Counted from the first letter of the stretch, positions 1 through 12,149 are shown. The stretch is DNA of 64,000 nucleotides from Silene latifolia (GCF_048544455.1 NC_133534.1:92210137-92274136), one strand, 5' to 3'. A program made the numbers and translations. The notes: generated from the sequence alone by a model not told the origin.

Positions 1-2964
1 ATCATAAAGGGTATTACCGACAGAGGAAGAGCTGAGTACTCTGTCAAGCTACTACGAGAACGCTTTGTTCGAAGGAGATCCACCTACATCTCCTGCCTCT
101 ACTTCTTCAGCTGAGACAGTTTTTTCTCCAGAAATCCAAGTCATGGCTGAAGAAACAACCATTGCTAGTCACTCAGAGCCTACAGCCGCGAATCTCTACA
201 AAGGATTCGAACTACCTGGGGAGGCGAGAAAATTCGAGCCAAAGCCTTCCTACATTAACCTGGTTGAGAGAAACCAGTTCGGGGGAGCTGCAAATGAAGA
301 TGCAGCCAAGCACATGGAGATTTTTATTGATTATTGTTGCTCTATACCCCCGCCGGCCAATGTAACCCAAGATCAGATCAAGGAGACCATGTTCATTTTC
401 TCTCTTCATGACGCTGCAAGAGAGTGGTATAGAGATCTGGACCGAGCTGCCCATGGGATCACCGACTGGAATTCCTTAGCCCTGGCATTCTACAAAAAGT
501 ACTTCTCTGCCTCGAAGACGAATGCCATTAGAGCTCAGATCACGAGCTTTAAACAAGGGCCAGACAAGAATTTTCATGAAGCATGGGTCCGTTTCAAGAA
601 ACTGGTGTGAACCATACCGCACCATGGGTTCGAAAAATGGAGCTTGTGCAATCAGTTCTATAATGGACTGTATGACGATCAGAGGGCCATATTGGATGCT
701 GCACCCAAGGGCCGATTTGCTGAGAACATGGGAGAGAACAAGGGGTGGAAGATCATCGATGATTTGGCCACTCATAAGGCCGAATATGGGAATTCGAGAG
801 GAAACCAGAGGAGAGCTGCTAAATCTTCCTCTGTTGCTGCACTAGAAGCCCTCACTGCAAGGTTTGACAAATATGAATTAGGAGGAGCTTCTAAAGGTGG
901 GATATACCAAGTAAATGCTGTTTCAAATGGTCCTTTCGTCTATAGAAGATGTGGAGCTGAGGGACATGTCTCAGAGAATTGTCCCAGTCCTTTCGAGTCT
1001 TGTGCTGCCTTTCAACACTATAGGCAGACAAACACGTACTATGAGCCGAATGTCCACCCCAACTTGAGGTGGAGTAGCCAGAATGTCCTAAATCCGACTC
1101 CACCTCCACAACAGCAGCATCAGCAAGCTTATGTGTCCCCTCATCATAAGTAAAAACAATACCAAAAGCCTCCCTATGTGCCGCAGCAGCAATAACAATC
1201 CCATGGTTCTGATTTTGCTGAGTTTAAGAACTTGTTGCTGAAGGAGTCCCAAGCTAGAGAGGTCGGGATGAAACCACTCGAGCTCCCGGACATTTACCCA
1301 CTCAAACTGACCAGAAAGAGACCCTGAATGCCATTACTTTGAGGAGTGGGTCTACCCTGGAGGGGCCTGCTATGGTCGAGGATGCCCCTGAAAAGAATGA
1401 GGCGGAACCGAGTCAAAACAAAGTCAGAACGAATAATTCAAAGAAAAAGGCGTCTACCGGGTATATCGGTCGATCGACCGATATACCCGTCGATCGATCG
1501 ATATGCGATTCTGAGGAGCTTCGAATCAGTACATCTCGTCGATCGACCGAGAAAGGTAGTCGATCGACCGAGACCCCGCGATATTGAGAAATTTCGTCCT
1601 TCAATGCCCGATAATTTGAGAGACCATTTGTTCCGGGGTTCGACAACTCCGAAAGTGTTGGGGAAAGACCCGAGTGCTGATGGGTCCGTCCCGATTCCGA
1701 AGTTCGACCCAATGTCGGTCAATGGCTCACATTTAAGACGGTCTGAGGAGGGTTCAAGCTTCAATATGGAGAAGGAGGTGGACTTTCAGCCTAAGTCCAC
1801 GGATGTCGGCATGCGAGACTTAGAAGAGAGGGCTAAGGTACTTCTCTCAGCCCCATATCCAGAGCGACTGGTGCCGACAAAGGAACATCTATCTTTCAAT
1901 AAATTTGAAAAGGTTATTCGTAGTTTGAATGTACAAGTTCCTTTCCTTGAGTTGGTCAATCAGGTGCCTGCCTACACTAAATTCATGAAACAACTCCTGT
2001 CTAAGAAAAAGTCACTTGAAAATGTGCATACTGTCGCGTTAACCAAAGAGTCATGCTCTTATTTGTCTCATACTGCACCCCATAAGCTAGAGGACCTACG
2101 TAGCTTTTATGTTCCTTGCAATATAGGTACCTTCTCTATTGAGAAGACATTATGTGACTTAGGAGCTAGTATAAGCATCATGCCTTTGAGTCTAGCTAGG
2201 CAGCTCAAATTGACTAGGTTCGCAGTGACAGATATGACAGTACAGATGGCTGACCGATCTGCGGTCCAGCCAGTAGGAGTCTTGGAGGACATCTTGTCCA
2301 AATAGGGAAGTTTTTCTTCCCCGTCGACTTCGTGGTACTTGACATGCTTGAGGATGCCCATATTCCCATTATTTTGGGTAGGCCATTTCTGCACACTGCC
2401 GGTGCAGTCATAGATGTCGGTCTAGGAACATTGACTTTTAAAGTGGGCAAGAATTCTATTGTTTTTGCCCAGCCATCTAAGAAAAAGGACCCCATGTGGC
2501 ATGTGACTTGTAATACGTTTTCTGACAAGAAATCGTACTTTGTGCTTCCTGATTTACCTATCTCTATTCCTGTTGTAACCCCTTCGCCCCAGATTGGGAG
2601 AAAATTGGAGGAAGATTTGTCTATTTCTGATATTGCAGGAGCTGGTTTGGGGAAGGAAGAACTGCAAGTCACTCCAGCAGCAAAGAAGCCAATCGTTTCA
2701 CGAGGAGGTCTTGGTTGCCTTAGCTATGCCACTGATGAGGAAATTGATGACGAGCCGGTCAAGGCAAGGGAGTCTGACTTGGACTGTGATGAGCAAGAAG
2801 AGGTCATTGACTGGGGAGATGATGAAAGTGTTGATCCGTTGAGCCATACGGACGTGGAGGCTAGGAAGGGTGCAGCTGATAAGATAAGCACCGTTGAGGC
2901 TACCTCTAGTAGCCAGAAGCCGACGAAGTGGGCCATTTCGTGGCCGTTCTTGATCAACTACTAG
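1..2964 (+). pseudogene. A1 gag-protease pseudogene
   Basis: The retroelement gag core lies at about 65-1150, with landmarks INLVERNQFGG, LALAFYKKYF, SFKQGPD and YNGLYDD. A CCHC-like knuckle follows near 945-980, but its first Cys is replaced (YRRCGAEGHVSENC). A proline/glutamine-rich linker leads to a pepsin-type aspartic protease with active site CDLGASISIMP near 2155-2190 and the strand [19 protein letters not shown] near 2360-2420. In-frame stops fall at 608-610 and 1151-1153, with a further one near 1190. The frame shifts inside the box-rich linker (about 1210-1600) and again near 2300. The stops look like CAA or CGA turned into TAA or TGA when compared with A2, A4 and A5. It may start left of the window. 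No pol follows it. Confidence 0.88.
1458..1575 (+). repeat. Palindromic CGATCG box cluster inside the A1 gag-protease linker
   Basis: Positions 1458-1489 form a perfect 32-bp palindrome centred on GGTCGATCGACC. Further GTCGATCGA copies follow at about 1489-1503, 1538-1550 and 1559-1570. The cluster sits in the coding linker between gag and protease, the same place as the box cluster in A2 (10323-10457), so the location is ancestral to both. The reading frame is lost somewhere in or near this cluster. Confidence 0.85.
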
Positions 2965-3200
2965 TTGATCACATGTTTTCTAAACTTTTTATTTGCTTTT
3001 GTTAGACACTTTTTATTGCTTTTGTGTGCGCGAAACTTCGAATTTGATTTTGCTTGCTTAGGATTCTATACGTTTGAGACTATTCTTTGGGTTTTTGCGC
3101 AATTTTAGGCGCGTATTATTGTGCATTTGCAGGTTTTTAGACCTCTTTAGCTCAAGTAATTGAGCAAATACGAAGAAATAAGGAGTACAGCAGTATTTTC

Positions 3201-3304
3201 AGTCGATCGACTGGCTACATTGGTCGATCGACTGAGTTACACTTTCCAGGAGCTACTATTCCTGACACATTGGTCGATCGACTGCCGTTCTTAGTCGATC
3301 GACC
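3201..3304 (+). repeat. AGTCGATCGACT box array downstream of A1 protease
   Basis: Four copies of the TCGATCGAC palindrome lie within about 105 bp. The array is at the position where A2, A3 and A4 have boxes ahead of their ORF-1 gene. In A1 the gene behind it is missing. Confidence 0.85.
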
Positions 3305-5175
3305 AAGGACGTCTTTTGCACATTCACGACCTCTCCCCTTTGTGTTTGGTCGATATGCGGACTTAAGGGAGTTTTCTACTCCACTTTACTTTCCGTCAAA
3401 TTATTTATTTCTTCTAATTTTCTCATTTGTGCACATATTTACCGCTTCCAAATTGTCTTCTCGATTTTATGCGTGGGTTTTATTTGTCTTTCAGGTACTT
3501 ATTGGTAGCACTGCTGACTACTGAAACCTCCTAGATCACGCTGGTTTGGGGAGGTTTCCTTTTTGCTGCGCTTAAAGTTTTGTAAGTTCCCGATTTTCAC
3601 TTCATGTCTTATTTACTTCTTTTTCCCGCAAATTCCCATTTCTCTTTTATTTCATTACATGATTTTGCACAATGGGGACATTGTGTGATTTGGTTTGGGG
3701 AAGGGTTTTGCGTCGCATATCATTTGCTTGCATTCACGTTTACATTTTGTTTTGCATTGCTTTTTCATTTCATATATATATATATATACGAAAAAATTCA
3801 AAAAAAAATTGAATAATTTCAAAAAAATTCAATAAAATGCACGTTTATTTACGTTTATTTTAGCATATAAGTCGAGTCGGAACGATAGTATTTCAAGGAT
3901 GATATTGCATTTGCAGCTGTTTTGCCTAAGCCTTACTTGTTTAACATGTTATTAGTAGAATCGTAAATGCATACCCACGAGTTTTCGTTAATTATTTGCT
4001 GTACTTGGAGACTTGACTTTGAAAATTGGCAAACTACATCATATTTCTGAGATTTAGATCCTATAACTGGTGACATCTATGACCAGTTATTTAGGAATGT
4101 GAGTAGTACTCCTTATAAGACATGTCATATCAATGTGCATAAATATAAACTTAATCTGCTTAATACCTCTGTGCATTCGGTTTGTGGTTTGTTGACACAT
4201 GTAGTAGAGGTTTCCCTTTTCTCGTTTCACCCATAAGCTCCACACCGCCAAAAATATCCTTTTTGTCCCATTTACTACATCCTACACTTAGCCTGCCTTG
4301 GTCAAGCTAGTAGTTAATTTTTGGGATTGTTACTTAGTTTTTGGTAGTAGATGCTCTTATTGAGATTTAGTTGGGAAAAGGAAGGAAAGAAAAAATAGAA
4401 AAGAAAACAAAAGAAAAAGAAAAAAATGATTCAAAAAGAAAGAGAAAAAGAGGTTCTGTACTGTTCGTGCAGTCGATCGACTGCCCCTTTTGGTCGATCG
4501 ACTGAGGTTCGAGAAAAAGAGAAAGAATCAATTCGCATAATTCAAAATCCTTATCTTTTGGCGATTTTTGCTCCCATGTATTATTCATATTTTATGGGGA
4601 GTTAGTTGATTACTTTTATACCTGAAGATTGTGAGATTTGTGCTTGCTATAGTACCGTTCCATTTGTTTTTGAGCAAGAAGTTGGATGTTGCCATATGGT
4701 TCCGTTTCGGTACTAGCTTGATCACCTGTACCTCCAGTTTTCCATAAATGTTTTGCCTCTTCTTACCCATACCTCACATATCCACATATATACCTCGGCA
4801 TGTGTCATGGTCTCTTGTTGGTTGGAATGCGTATGTACGGTGGTAGAGATTATTTTCATATTAGACTGCAGGCATGTTCTTATAGGTCGTAGTTAGGTGA
4901 GTGTCACTACAAATGAATTCTTTCTATCTTTACATTATTCACCTGTGCTTATTTGAGTGATTTGAGCGACCCGTGAGAGTCCAATTTGATAAGTCTCTAC
5001 AGTTGACGGTTCAGTAGTTTTAACGACTCCATAACTCGCTTGCATGATTCATTTGCTAGTTGATTGTGGGTTGTGCATTAAAATGGTTTAGGCTTTACAT
5101 GTTGCATTTCCCTCTGAGATTGAACTCGTTCCATTACAACGAGTCTATTTCTTGCTTGGGGACAAGCAAGGGTTT

Positions 5176-5189
5176 GGTTTGGGGAAGTT
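5176..5189 (+). promoter_or_regulatory. A1 polypurine tract
   Basis: GGTTTGGGGAAGTT ends immediately before the LTR start TGATGCGT. This is the usual position of the plus-strand primer in LTR retrotransposons. A3 and A4 have the closely similar GTTTGGGGATATT. Confidence 0.75.
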
Positions 5190-6693
5190 TGATGCGTGTC
5201 TTTTATATGATGTTTTACATCCCATTTTACACGCATTTCAGAGCTCATTCATGTAGTTTATGCTACATTTCTCCCTATTTCCGTCTACTTTCGTGTTTTT
5301 GTACTTTATTGCAGAAATGTGAAGAATCCAGCGGAAATCAAGCTAAATCCATCCCCGAGTATGCTGCATTGCATTTTGACGTGAAGTATCCACTTAAGGA
5401 ACGAGCTTGGCGCGCATTTCAAGGCCCAAAAGACAAATCCACGAGATTATAAAAGTCAAGTAGCAGCTCAAGCAGTCGATCGACCGCTACCATCAGTCGA
5501 TCGACCAACATGCGGGTTCGAAGCTATCAGACATCGAAGATCGTCGATCGACCACTACCATCAGTCGATCGACCAATCTGCTATCCCAGATGAGAATTAA
5601 AAGACCGAGGAAGCGCAAGCCCATTATGTTTAGGTTTTGATAATAAGTTGTTACGTATGTTGGCTATATAACGTAACCTAGAACATCAGAATAAGTATTC
5701 AGTTTTGATTCCGGATCTTCCCTAAGTTTTTACACAGTAATATTTAGTTTTATAATTAGGGTTTGGAATATTGATTAGCATTGGAATTTTCGTTCTTATT
5801 CTCAATCGTTCCTCTGCAATCTCGGTATTCTTCTGCCTTATTTCGATTTATCCTTATTTCATTGTTAATATAGAATTGCTAGTTAGTATCCAAAGCCAAT
5901 TATCGTTTATCGCTATTTGTTATTTGAATACTTCAAGCATGTATTCATTAGTTCATATTGTTATTGTTGTTTTTATCAGTACCATGAGTAGCTAGATTAA
6001 TTGTGCTAGGATGTAGGCGAATTATAGCGTAGGCGGCGTAGTATTATTTTGGACTGAATTCGCGTGTCAGTCGATCGGCCGCCATACCTGGTCGATCGAC
6101 TGACCACATGAGGTTACCTTTAGTTTTAATTGATTTTAATGTTGTATTTAACGAATCGAATGCATGCGACCTGTTAGATGCTTGTTTTATAACTGACCCA
6201 TTAGATCGAAAGATAGGGACAGTTGTTAGACCACCAATTAAAATGACTAAACTGTGCTGAGATCGAAAGATAGGTATAGTTTAGACCGTTAGTCACTTTT
6301 CAGGACGAGAGTCAGTATTAGTGATATTAGGGACTTATAGCGAGATCGGAAGATGCTATCTGTTAAGAGTGGACCGAGAGGACCTCTTGTTTTTCCGCCT
6401 CACATGTGTTTGATTCAGACCGACTTAGTATGCTGCCGCCGAAGCTATAATGAACCGACCATCCTAGTACCCCCCTCTTTATCTGTTTAATCCGTCTTTT
6501 TAGTTTATTGTCTTTATTTACTCTTAGCTATAAACCAATTCAACTCAACCCCTACACTCGTTACCTTAGACTAGAATTAGACAGCTAGAATTACGTCTGC
6601 CTCCTTGTGGTTCGACCCTGTTACCACTAGCCTAGGTTAGTCTTAATTGGAAATTATAAATCCTATTTTTGGTACTCACAACGACGGGTATCA
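5190..6693 (+). repeat. A1 3' LTR
   Basis: It starts TGATGCGT and ends GGGTATCA (1504 bp), close in length and end sequence to the 1480-bp A2 LTR. Only one LTR is in the window, so the ends come from the adjacent polypurine tract, the TG...CA termini, resemblance to the A2 LTR end, and the abrupt switch to A2 coding sequence at 6694. Confidence 0.85.
5473..5671 (+). promoter_or_regulatory. A1 LTR promoter region: CGATCG boxes and TATA box
   Basis: Four GTCGATCGACC boxes lie at 5473-5574, followed about 90 bp later by TATATAA at 5665-5671. Boxes upstream of a TATA-like element recur in every LTR family in the window. The promoter role is inferred from position. Confidence 0.6.
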
Positions 6694-7864
6694 ATGCCAC
6701 CGCAGGCAATAGATCCCGTCTCCTCCAGCCCCTGGGCCTGAAAGTACTGGGCGGTCAGATAGGCAATGTTGAGGGTAAAAGGACCCTCACAGTCAATGTT
6801 CAGGTAACCGCCCAAGATGGAGAGCTCGGTGTTGGTGATGTTGTTCGGCTCCTTTCGGCCAAAAATGGTGCTCCCCATCAATCTAAGAAAGTAACGGGCA
6901 CGAAGAAGGTGGACCTGTGCGAGCTTTCACTTGGGAAAGGTGGTCTAGGCCAAGGCCTAACAAAGCTGACGGATGATCCTCATAGGGGCGGTAGTGTCGC
7001 CCGTAGAGGAAAGTCTAAGTCTGCGACCAAACTCCTCCAAAGTCATCGGAAAAGTCCGGTTAAACAATCGGAAAGACACAAAAGAACTAGTGGGGGCAGC
7101 TTCGTGTGCCCCGGAGGAGAAGGTGAAGGAGCTGAGGAACTCAAGACTCAGCTCTAAAAAGGTACGGCGACTTATAATAATGAGTCCGGCCATCCCCGTG
7201 CCCCGTAGAAGCTCACAAACTGACTCGTAGATGCCGAGTCTCTCAAGTGCCGGTTTATCTAAAAACCGGGAAGGTACAAACTCACAGCCTAGGAGGTGAT
7301 AAAACCTCTTACGATGTACACCATTAATAAAAATTACCTGCGGGTAGTCTGGGTGAGAGTCGAGGGAGTTATCCCCTCGAACAGTGACTGTGCCAGAAGG
7401 AGAAGCAGCTGAAGTGGAGGGAGCGGCAGAAGTAGAGGTAGAAGGAGCTGGTGTAAAACGGGAACGTCCACGACCTCGGCCCCGACCTCTAGAACCCGAA
7501 GTAGAAGCCCGTCCAGTGACGGTGCGAGGAACTAGGGCGCTCTAAAGGCAGCTGCAACTGCAGGTGAGTCCGCTACAAGTGTGCTCACCGTGGCTGGAGT
7601 AGAGGCTATGGCTGCTGTGGCCACCACTGAAGAGGAAAAACTAGCAGCAGTGCTAGCAGTAGTGGTGGCCGTAACTAAAGTGGCAGCCAAAACAGAGCTA
7701 GTAGCAGTGCTAGCTGGCGTAAAGACAAGACCAGCAGCAGAGACTAAGAACACAGGGGCTGCGGCACTAACAGAAGTGGAGGCGGTGGTAATAGCAGGGA
7801 TCACCGTCTCAGTCAGGGATGGACTAGAAGTCGAGCTAGTGGAGTGCAGAGAACTAGAATCCAT
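6694..7864 (-). pseudogene. A2 Athila ORF-1-type protein, 3' part cut off by A1
   Basis: The protein starts at 7864 with a Ser/Thr/Ala-rich low-complexity N-terminus, then an Arg/Gly-rich patch (about 7440-7510). The conserved core follows: YPQVIFINGVHRKRF near 7370-7325, LELSLEFLSSF near 7155-7123 and GSTIFGRKEP near 6876. The same core order occurs in the ORF-1 products of A3 (32226) and A4 (45264). It matches the family known as Arabidopsis retrotransposon ORF-1 (ATHILA), whose function is unknown and which occupies an env-like position 3' of the other genes. A frame change lies near 7540 and more near 6960, and the gene is truncated at 6694. Confidence 0.75.
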
Positions 7865-8682
7865 CCTGTATACAAAGGGCAGGGGATTTGATAAGAAAAA
7901 TAGCTAAACAGCATGAAAATCAGCATGGTAAAAGCATGACAAATCCCAAATAGTCGAAAGAATTCGACTTCAGCACGAAAATTCCCGATATTTCCTCAAA
8001 AATTTGAATGACAGCGGGTAAACAGCGATAAGGGCGGGGACAGGCATCAATGGCAGTAATTAAGCAACAACTAAGGTAAATTAAGCATGTGACGGCATGT
8101 AAACCCAATTAACAGTCGAAAAATTCGACTGTAAATCAGTCCTAATCGCGAATTTCGCGCAACGTTCGAATTAATCATGCAACAAACAGTGAGCAGACGG
8201 GAATGACCATCAAGTAGGACAGATAAGGGCAAGCAATGATAGTTAAAGTCCAAAAACTCGACTAAACAAGGAATTTCGAAAACCTAACCTAATTTACCTC
8301 ATAAAAATGCGAAATTAGTTAAATTAAAATGCAAAGAGGTGTAGGAGAAACTTACTTGATGAGAAAGAACCTACATATTGCAATTAATCTTCAAACAACA
8401 AGTAAAAATGGCGATTTTTTTGATCGAAAAACCGCAAACCCTAATCCCACTATTAAACCGTGTAAAATAGCACAAATCAAGGGGAAAACAGACGGCTTTG
8501 AATGATTAAATAACAAAGGGCAAAATGTAGGTGACGGATTTGGCAAAAGGGCAAGAAATATGGGGGATTTGGGGATGTTTTAATCGGAAATAAGGGAAGG
8601 GTGTCGAAAATTAGGGGTTAAATGAAATAGAAATGAAAATGAGGGAAGTTAAAGGAAAACTCCCTGCGTCTCTTGCAATTTC
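7865..8682 (-). other. A2 leader of ORF-1 with candidate intron
   Basis: The stretch upstream of the ORF-1 ATG is non-coding. A donor-like AAGTAAGT with GT at 8355 and a pyrimidine-rich acceptor-like GTATACAG ending at 7866, one base before the ATG codon, would define a GT-AG intron of about 490 nt. The stretch contains AT-rich DNA and no other recognisable gene. Splicing is an inference. Confidence 0.4.
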
Positions 8683-8859
8683 ACTCGATCGAGTGGTTTA
8701 GAGCTGCTCGATCGAGGACTTTGATAATTCATCCACTCTATCGAGTAGAAATTTACTCGATCGAGAACTCCCCATTTCTGCTTTACTCGATCGACTGATA
8801 TGGCATTACTCGATCGAACAAAATCCACTCGATCGAGTACTTTTTGTACTCGATCGAGC
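8683..8859 (-). repeat. ACTCGATCGAGT box array upstream of A2 ORF-1
   Basis: About eight copies or near-copies of the 12-bp palindrome ACTCGATCGAGT occur in 177 bp, spaced by 8-30 bp of unrelated sequence. Several have single mismatches (for example CTCTATCGAGT). The array is between protease and the ORF-1 gene, matching arrays in A3 and A4. The 8860-9073 stretch beyond it is AT-rich spacer. Confidence 0.88.
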
Positions 8860-9073
8860 TCTTTTTCTCGTGTAAGCTCTTGAATTCATCATTCTTCCTT
8901 TAAATTTGCGTAAAAATTCCCTAAACCTGCATAAAAACACTTGCACAAATATCCTAAAATACCAAATACGCCAAAAAGCAGTCTATAGTCTCTATCTACG
9001 CTAAAAATTTTCTAAACTGTAATTGTCCTAATTAAAAGCAATAAAAGAAATTCAACGGAAAATTAAAAATTTT

Positions 9074-12059
9074 TTATACAAGATGGTACACGCGGCATTT
9101 CCCCGCTGACTTTCCAAAGCAATTCAGTAGCCCCTCGGAGGGCTCCTGACTGGAAGACGTCACCTCAGCAACATTGATCGTCCTCTTCAGCTTCCATGAG
9201 CTTGAACTTGAATCATTCGGAGGAGAATAGTTCACATCCACATATGCTCGAACTTTTCTCACCCTCGCTCCTTTCTCACCGGCTGTAACACTGTCATTCC
9301 CAACTTGACTGACATTAATTGCACAATGCCCTTTGACAGCTCCTTCATTATCTTCATTTGTACCTTCGGCAAGGAAAACAGACGAACTTTCCTCCTTTTT
9401 GCTCTCAATCTGAGGCGGAGGGGTAACAATAGCAACACAATGCTCCAAATTTTCATTTGGAGTGTCAATAATAGAGTTAATAGAAGAGAGGGCATTGCAT
9501 GGCTGAGCTTGCATGGGAGCCCTTCAGAACTTAGACTGATGGAATATCAGTTCCTCGTCCCCAACCTGAAAAGTCAATGTCTTGCCCCTGACGTCGATTA
9601 CTGCACGGGCAGTAGATAGAAATGGTCTCCCTAAAATAATAGGGGTATGTGCATCTTCGGGGATGTCAAGTACAACGAAGTCAACGGGAATAAAGAACCT
9701 CCCGATCTTAACAGGTACATCTTCTATTACACCTAGTGGCCGTGATATACTACGGTCGGCCATCTTAACAGTCATGTTGGTGCAATTAAACTGTCAAACC
9801 AAGTCTCTTAGCTAGAGACAACGGTAAGACACTCACGCTAGCGCCAAGATCGCATAATGCGTTATCAATCAAATAGGTACCGTTATGACACGAAATCGAA
9901 AAACTACCCGGGTCTGATTGTTTGGGAGGTAACTTTTTATAAACTAGGGCCATCCCCACCTCAGTCAAGGCTACCGTCTCATTATCTCTAATGTGCCTCT
10001 TACGCAATAAAATTTCTTTCATAAATTTAAGGTAAGAGGGTACTTGTGTCAGCAGTTCGGCGAATGGTACAGTGACCTGCAAGCTTCTCAGGATTTCGGC
10101 AAATTTGCCGAATTGTTGATTAGCTTTAGTATTCTGCAGACGCCTCGGGAAGGGAACCGTGATGGGTATCTCGAGTCCCTTGTTTCTCTCTTCCAATGTG
10201 TTAGCTGGATCAAGCTCCGTATCCTTTGGACGCTTCTTTCCTCTCGAACGAGGTCTTTCAGGTGATTTCTCACTCAATCGAGCACTAGCAGGCTCTTGAT
10301 CAAGCTGCCCGTCGTCCATACTACTCGATCGACCAAAATTCCCATTCGATCGAGTAGTTTCTTCAACAGAATCACTCGATCGAGTAGAAAATTCACTCGA
10401 TCGAGCAGTTGGCTTTTCCTGTTCACTCGATCGAGTAGAAATTCCACTCGATCGAGTACCTTCTTAGCCGTCAGCTCATTTCCTTTGACAGAACACTGTT
10501 CATCAGCTATTATTTCCTTCCTCGGGTCTGATTTTAACACTTCTGGTCCCTCATATGAACGACCGCTTCTCAATTTAATTAAATTTACCGTCTCATGTGG
10601 ATTTTTGTCAGTTTGTGATGGTAAATGACCCGGTTTCCTTGCAGATTGGTTCGCGGCTAATTGCGCAACTTGAGTTTCAAGGGCCTTGATGGATGCATCT
10701 TTCTGTTGATCACTCAATTGCCACTGCTTTGTAAAAGATTGCAGCATAGTCTTTAGCTCACCAATCTCACTCACCCCTCCAGAAGATGATGCTCCGTGAT
10801 TGGGAGGAGGGAAGGAAGGAGGCTTCTGAAAGCCTTGTTGATTCTTATGTGGAGAAACATACAGCTGTTGCTGGTGCGGGGGAGGGGTAGGATTGAGCAC
10901 GTTTTAACTAGTCCACCTCAAATTGGGATGAACTGCCCCTTGGTTGTTGTAATAGGAACCCCCTCCTTGCCTATATTGTTGAAAGGCAAGGACTTGTTCC
11001 TTCTCCATAAGACAGCCAACAACAGTGTGGCCATCATTGCTCCCAAACCTCTCACATGTGACAGTCTCCCCTCTAGTAAGCATATGGACCGCCTGAGGCT
11101 ACCCAGCAGAATGTAACTCCAACTTGTCAAATCTAGCATTCATGGCTTCCAGCTGAGCCAGAACCTGGTTATCGACTGCATGAACTGTTCTAATACCATC
11201 CCTCGGGTTTCCATACTCAGCACTATGATTCGCCATCTCTTCAATATGGGGCCATCCCTTATCATCGTCCGTATTTTCCTGGAATCTCCCATTAGATGAC
11301 GCATCAAGTATGGCTCTATGGTCATCATACAGCCCATTGTAGAACTGGTTAGATATAAACCATGGGTCAAAACCATGGTGAGGAATAGACCTCGTCAATT
11401 TCTTGAATCGGGACCATGCCTCATATAAAGTCTCATCGGGAGCCTGCTTGAAACTGGTAATCTTGGCCCTAAGCTCATTGGTGCGTTGTGGAGGGAAATA
11501 TCTCTTGTAAAAGGCAAGAGCACGAGACTCCCAATCAGAACTCCCCGCACTTGTGCGGTCCAAATCGGTTGACCACTCCCCGGGCCGAGTCGGTCAAAGA
11601 GAAAGGAAACAAAACCTCCTTAATCTTGTCTTGAGTTACCCCCTTTGTGGCGGGGATAGTAGAACAATAATCTGTAAAGACCTCCATGTGCTTCCTCGGG
11701 TGTTCACCAGCCACACCTCTATAGAGATTTCTTTCCACCAGATTGATGAAGGAAGGACGAATGTCGAATGTATTCCCATCCTCAGTCTGGAGATTGAAAC
11801 CCTTTGGAATTGAGGATGCTTTAGGCACCGAGTGACTAGAAAGTTTTGGCATCTTTACTTGCTGATCAGCAGAAATAGGAATGTCTTCTACTAAAGACTG
11901 GTCTTCTGTGAAAAGAGAATGATGTAGCTCTGGCTCGAAAGTACTCAAGTCTTCCTTTCGTGATTTTCTCTGCAGACGGAGTCTATGCCTGAATAGTCTC
12001 TCTGGCTCTGAATTAGCTGAAACTAACTCAAACCTGTCTGACCTGGGCATAAACAACAC
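9074..12059 (-). pseudogene. A2 gag-protease pseudogene
   Basis: Gag begins near 12059 and contains PSFINLVERNLYRG, LAFYKRYFPPQRTN, SFKQAPD and FYNGLYDDHRAI. A degenerate zinc knuckle lies near 11070-11030; its second Cys appears to be Phe. The linker holds peptide repeats encoded by the CGATCG boxes. The protease has CDLGASVSVLPLSLAKRL near 9850-9800 and then [18 protein letters not shown] near 9640-9590. Frame changes occur near 11550, 10300 and 9780, and in-frame stops near 10905 and at 9526-9524. The C-terminal region (9514-9074) is acidic and Ser-rich and ends near the ORF-1 spacer. Closest relative in the window is A1. Confidence 0.87.
10323..10457 (-). repeat. CGATCG boxes embedded in A2 gag-protease coding region
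   Basis: Six boxes (ACTCGATCGAGT and variants) lie in the linker between gag and protease. On the - strand they translate to a repeated LLDRV-like pentapeptide. A1 has boxes at the homologous place, with different arms (GTCGATCGAC). Confidence 0.85.
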
Positions 12060-12149
12060 TGAAAGAAAATAAATAAGAACTGCCTCAAGGAATAAAAATT
12101 CCCTGAGATGGATAAAATAAACGAAACAAAGACAGATAGAGCAATTGCC

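Larger units (their letters stand above)
2965..5189 (+). other. A1 non-coding spacer between protease and 3' LTR
   Basis: No convincing gene is present here. From left to right it holds a T-rich stretch, CGATCG boxes, a splice-acceptor-like GTCTTTCAG near 3487-3495, two internal polypurine-like GGTTTGGGGA motifs (about 3543 and 3692), a TA run near 3774-3789 with A-rich DNA after it, a purine-rich stretch (about 4373-4452), two more boxes (about 4471-4504) and the 3' polypurine tract. The order matches the spacers of A3 and A4, but the ORF-1 gene they carry is absent. Confidence 0.7.
1..6693 (+). mobile_element. Athila-like Ty3/gypsy element A1 (5' LTR outside window)
   Basis: The element runs gag-protease, a long non-coding spacer, a polypurine tract and a 3' LTR; its 5' LTR and PBS lie left of the window. 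No RT, RNase H or integrase is visible between protease and LTR, so it looks non-autonomous. The right edge is set by the LTR end GGGTATCA at 6693, after which the sequence switches at once to the antisense of another element's ORF-1 gene. A1 is therefore the younger insertion into A2. The duplicated target should be about 5 bp (ATGCC at 6694-6698), but the left copy is outside the window. Confidence 0.85.

Noticed and set aside
3604-3816. Phe-rich 70-codon frame in the A1 spacer
   Set aside because: It arises from T-rich DNA and a TA run, with no relative in A2-A5.
7581-7907. Ala/Val-rich open frame on the + strand
   Set aside because: It is antisense to the low-complexity N-terminus of A2 ORF-1; repetitive codons keep both strands open.
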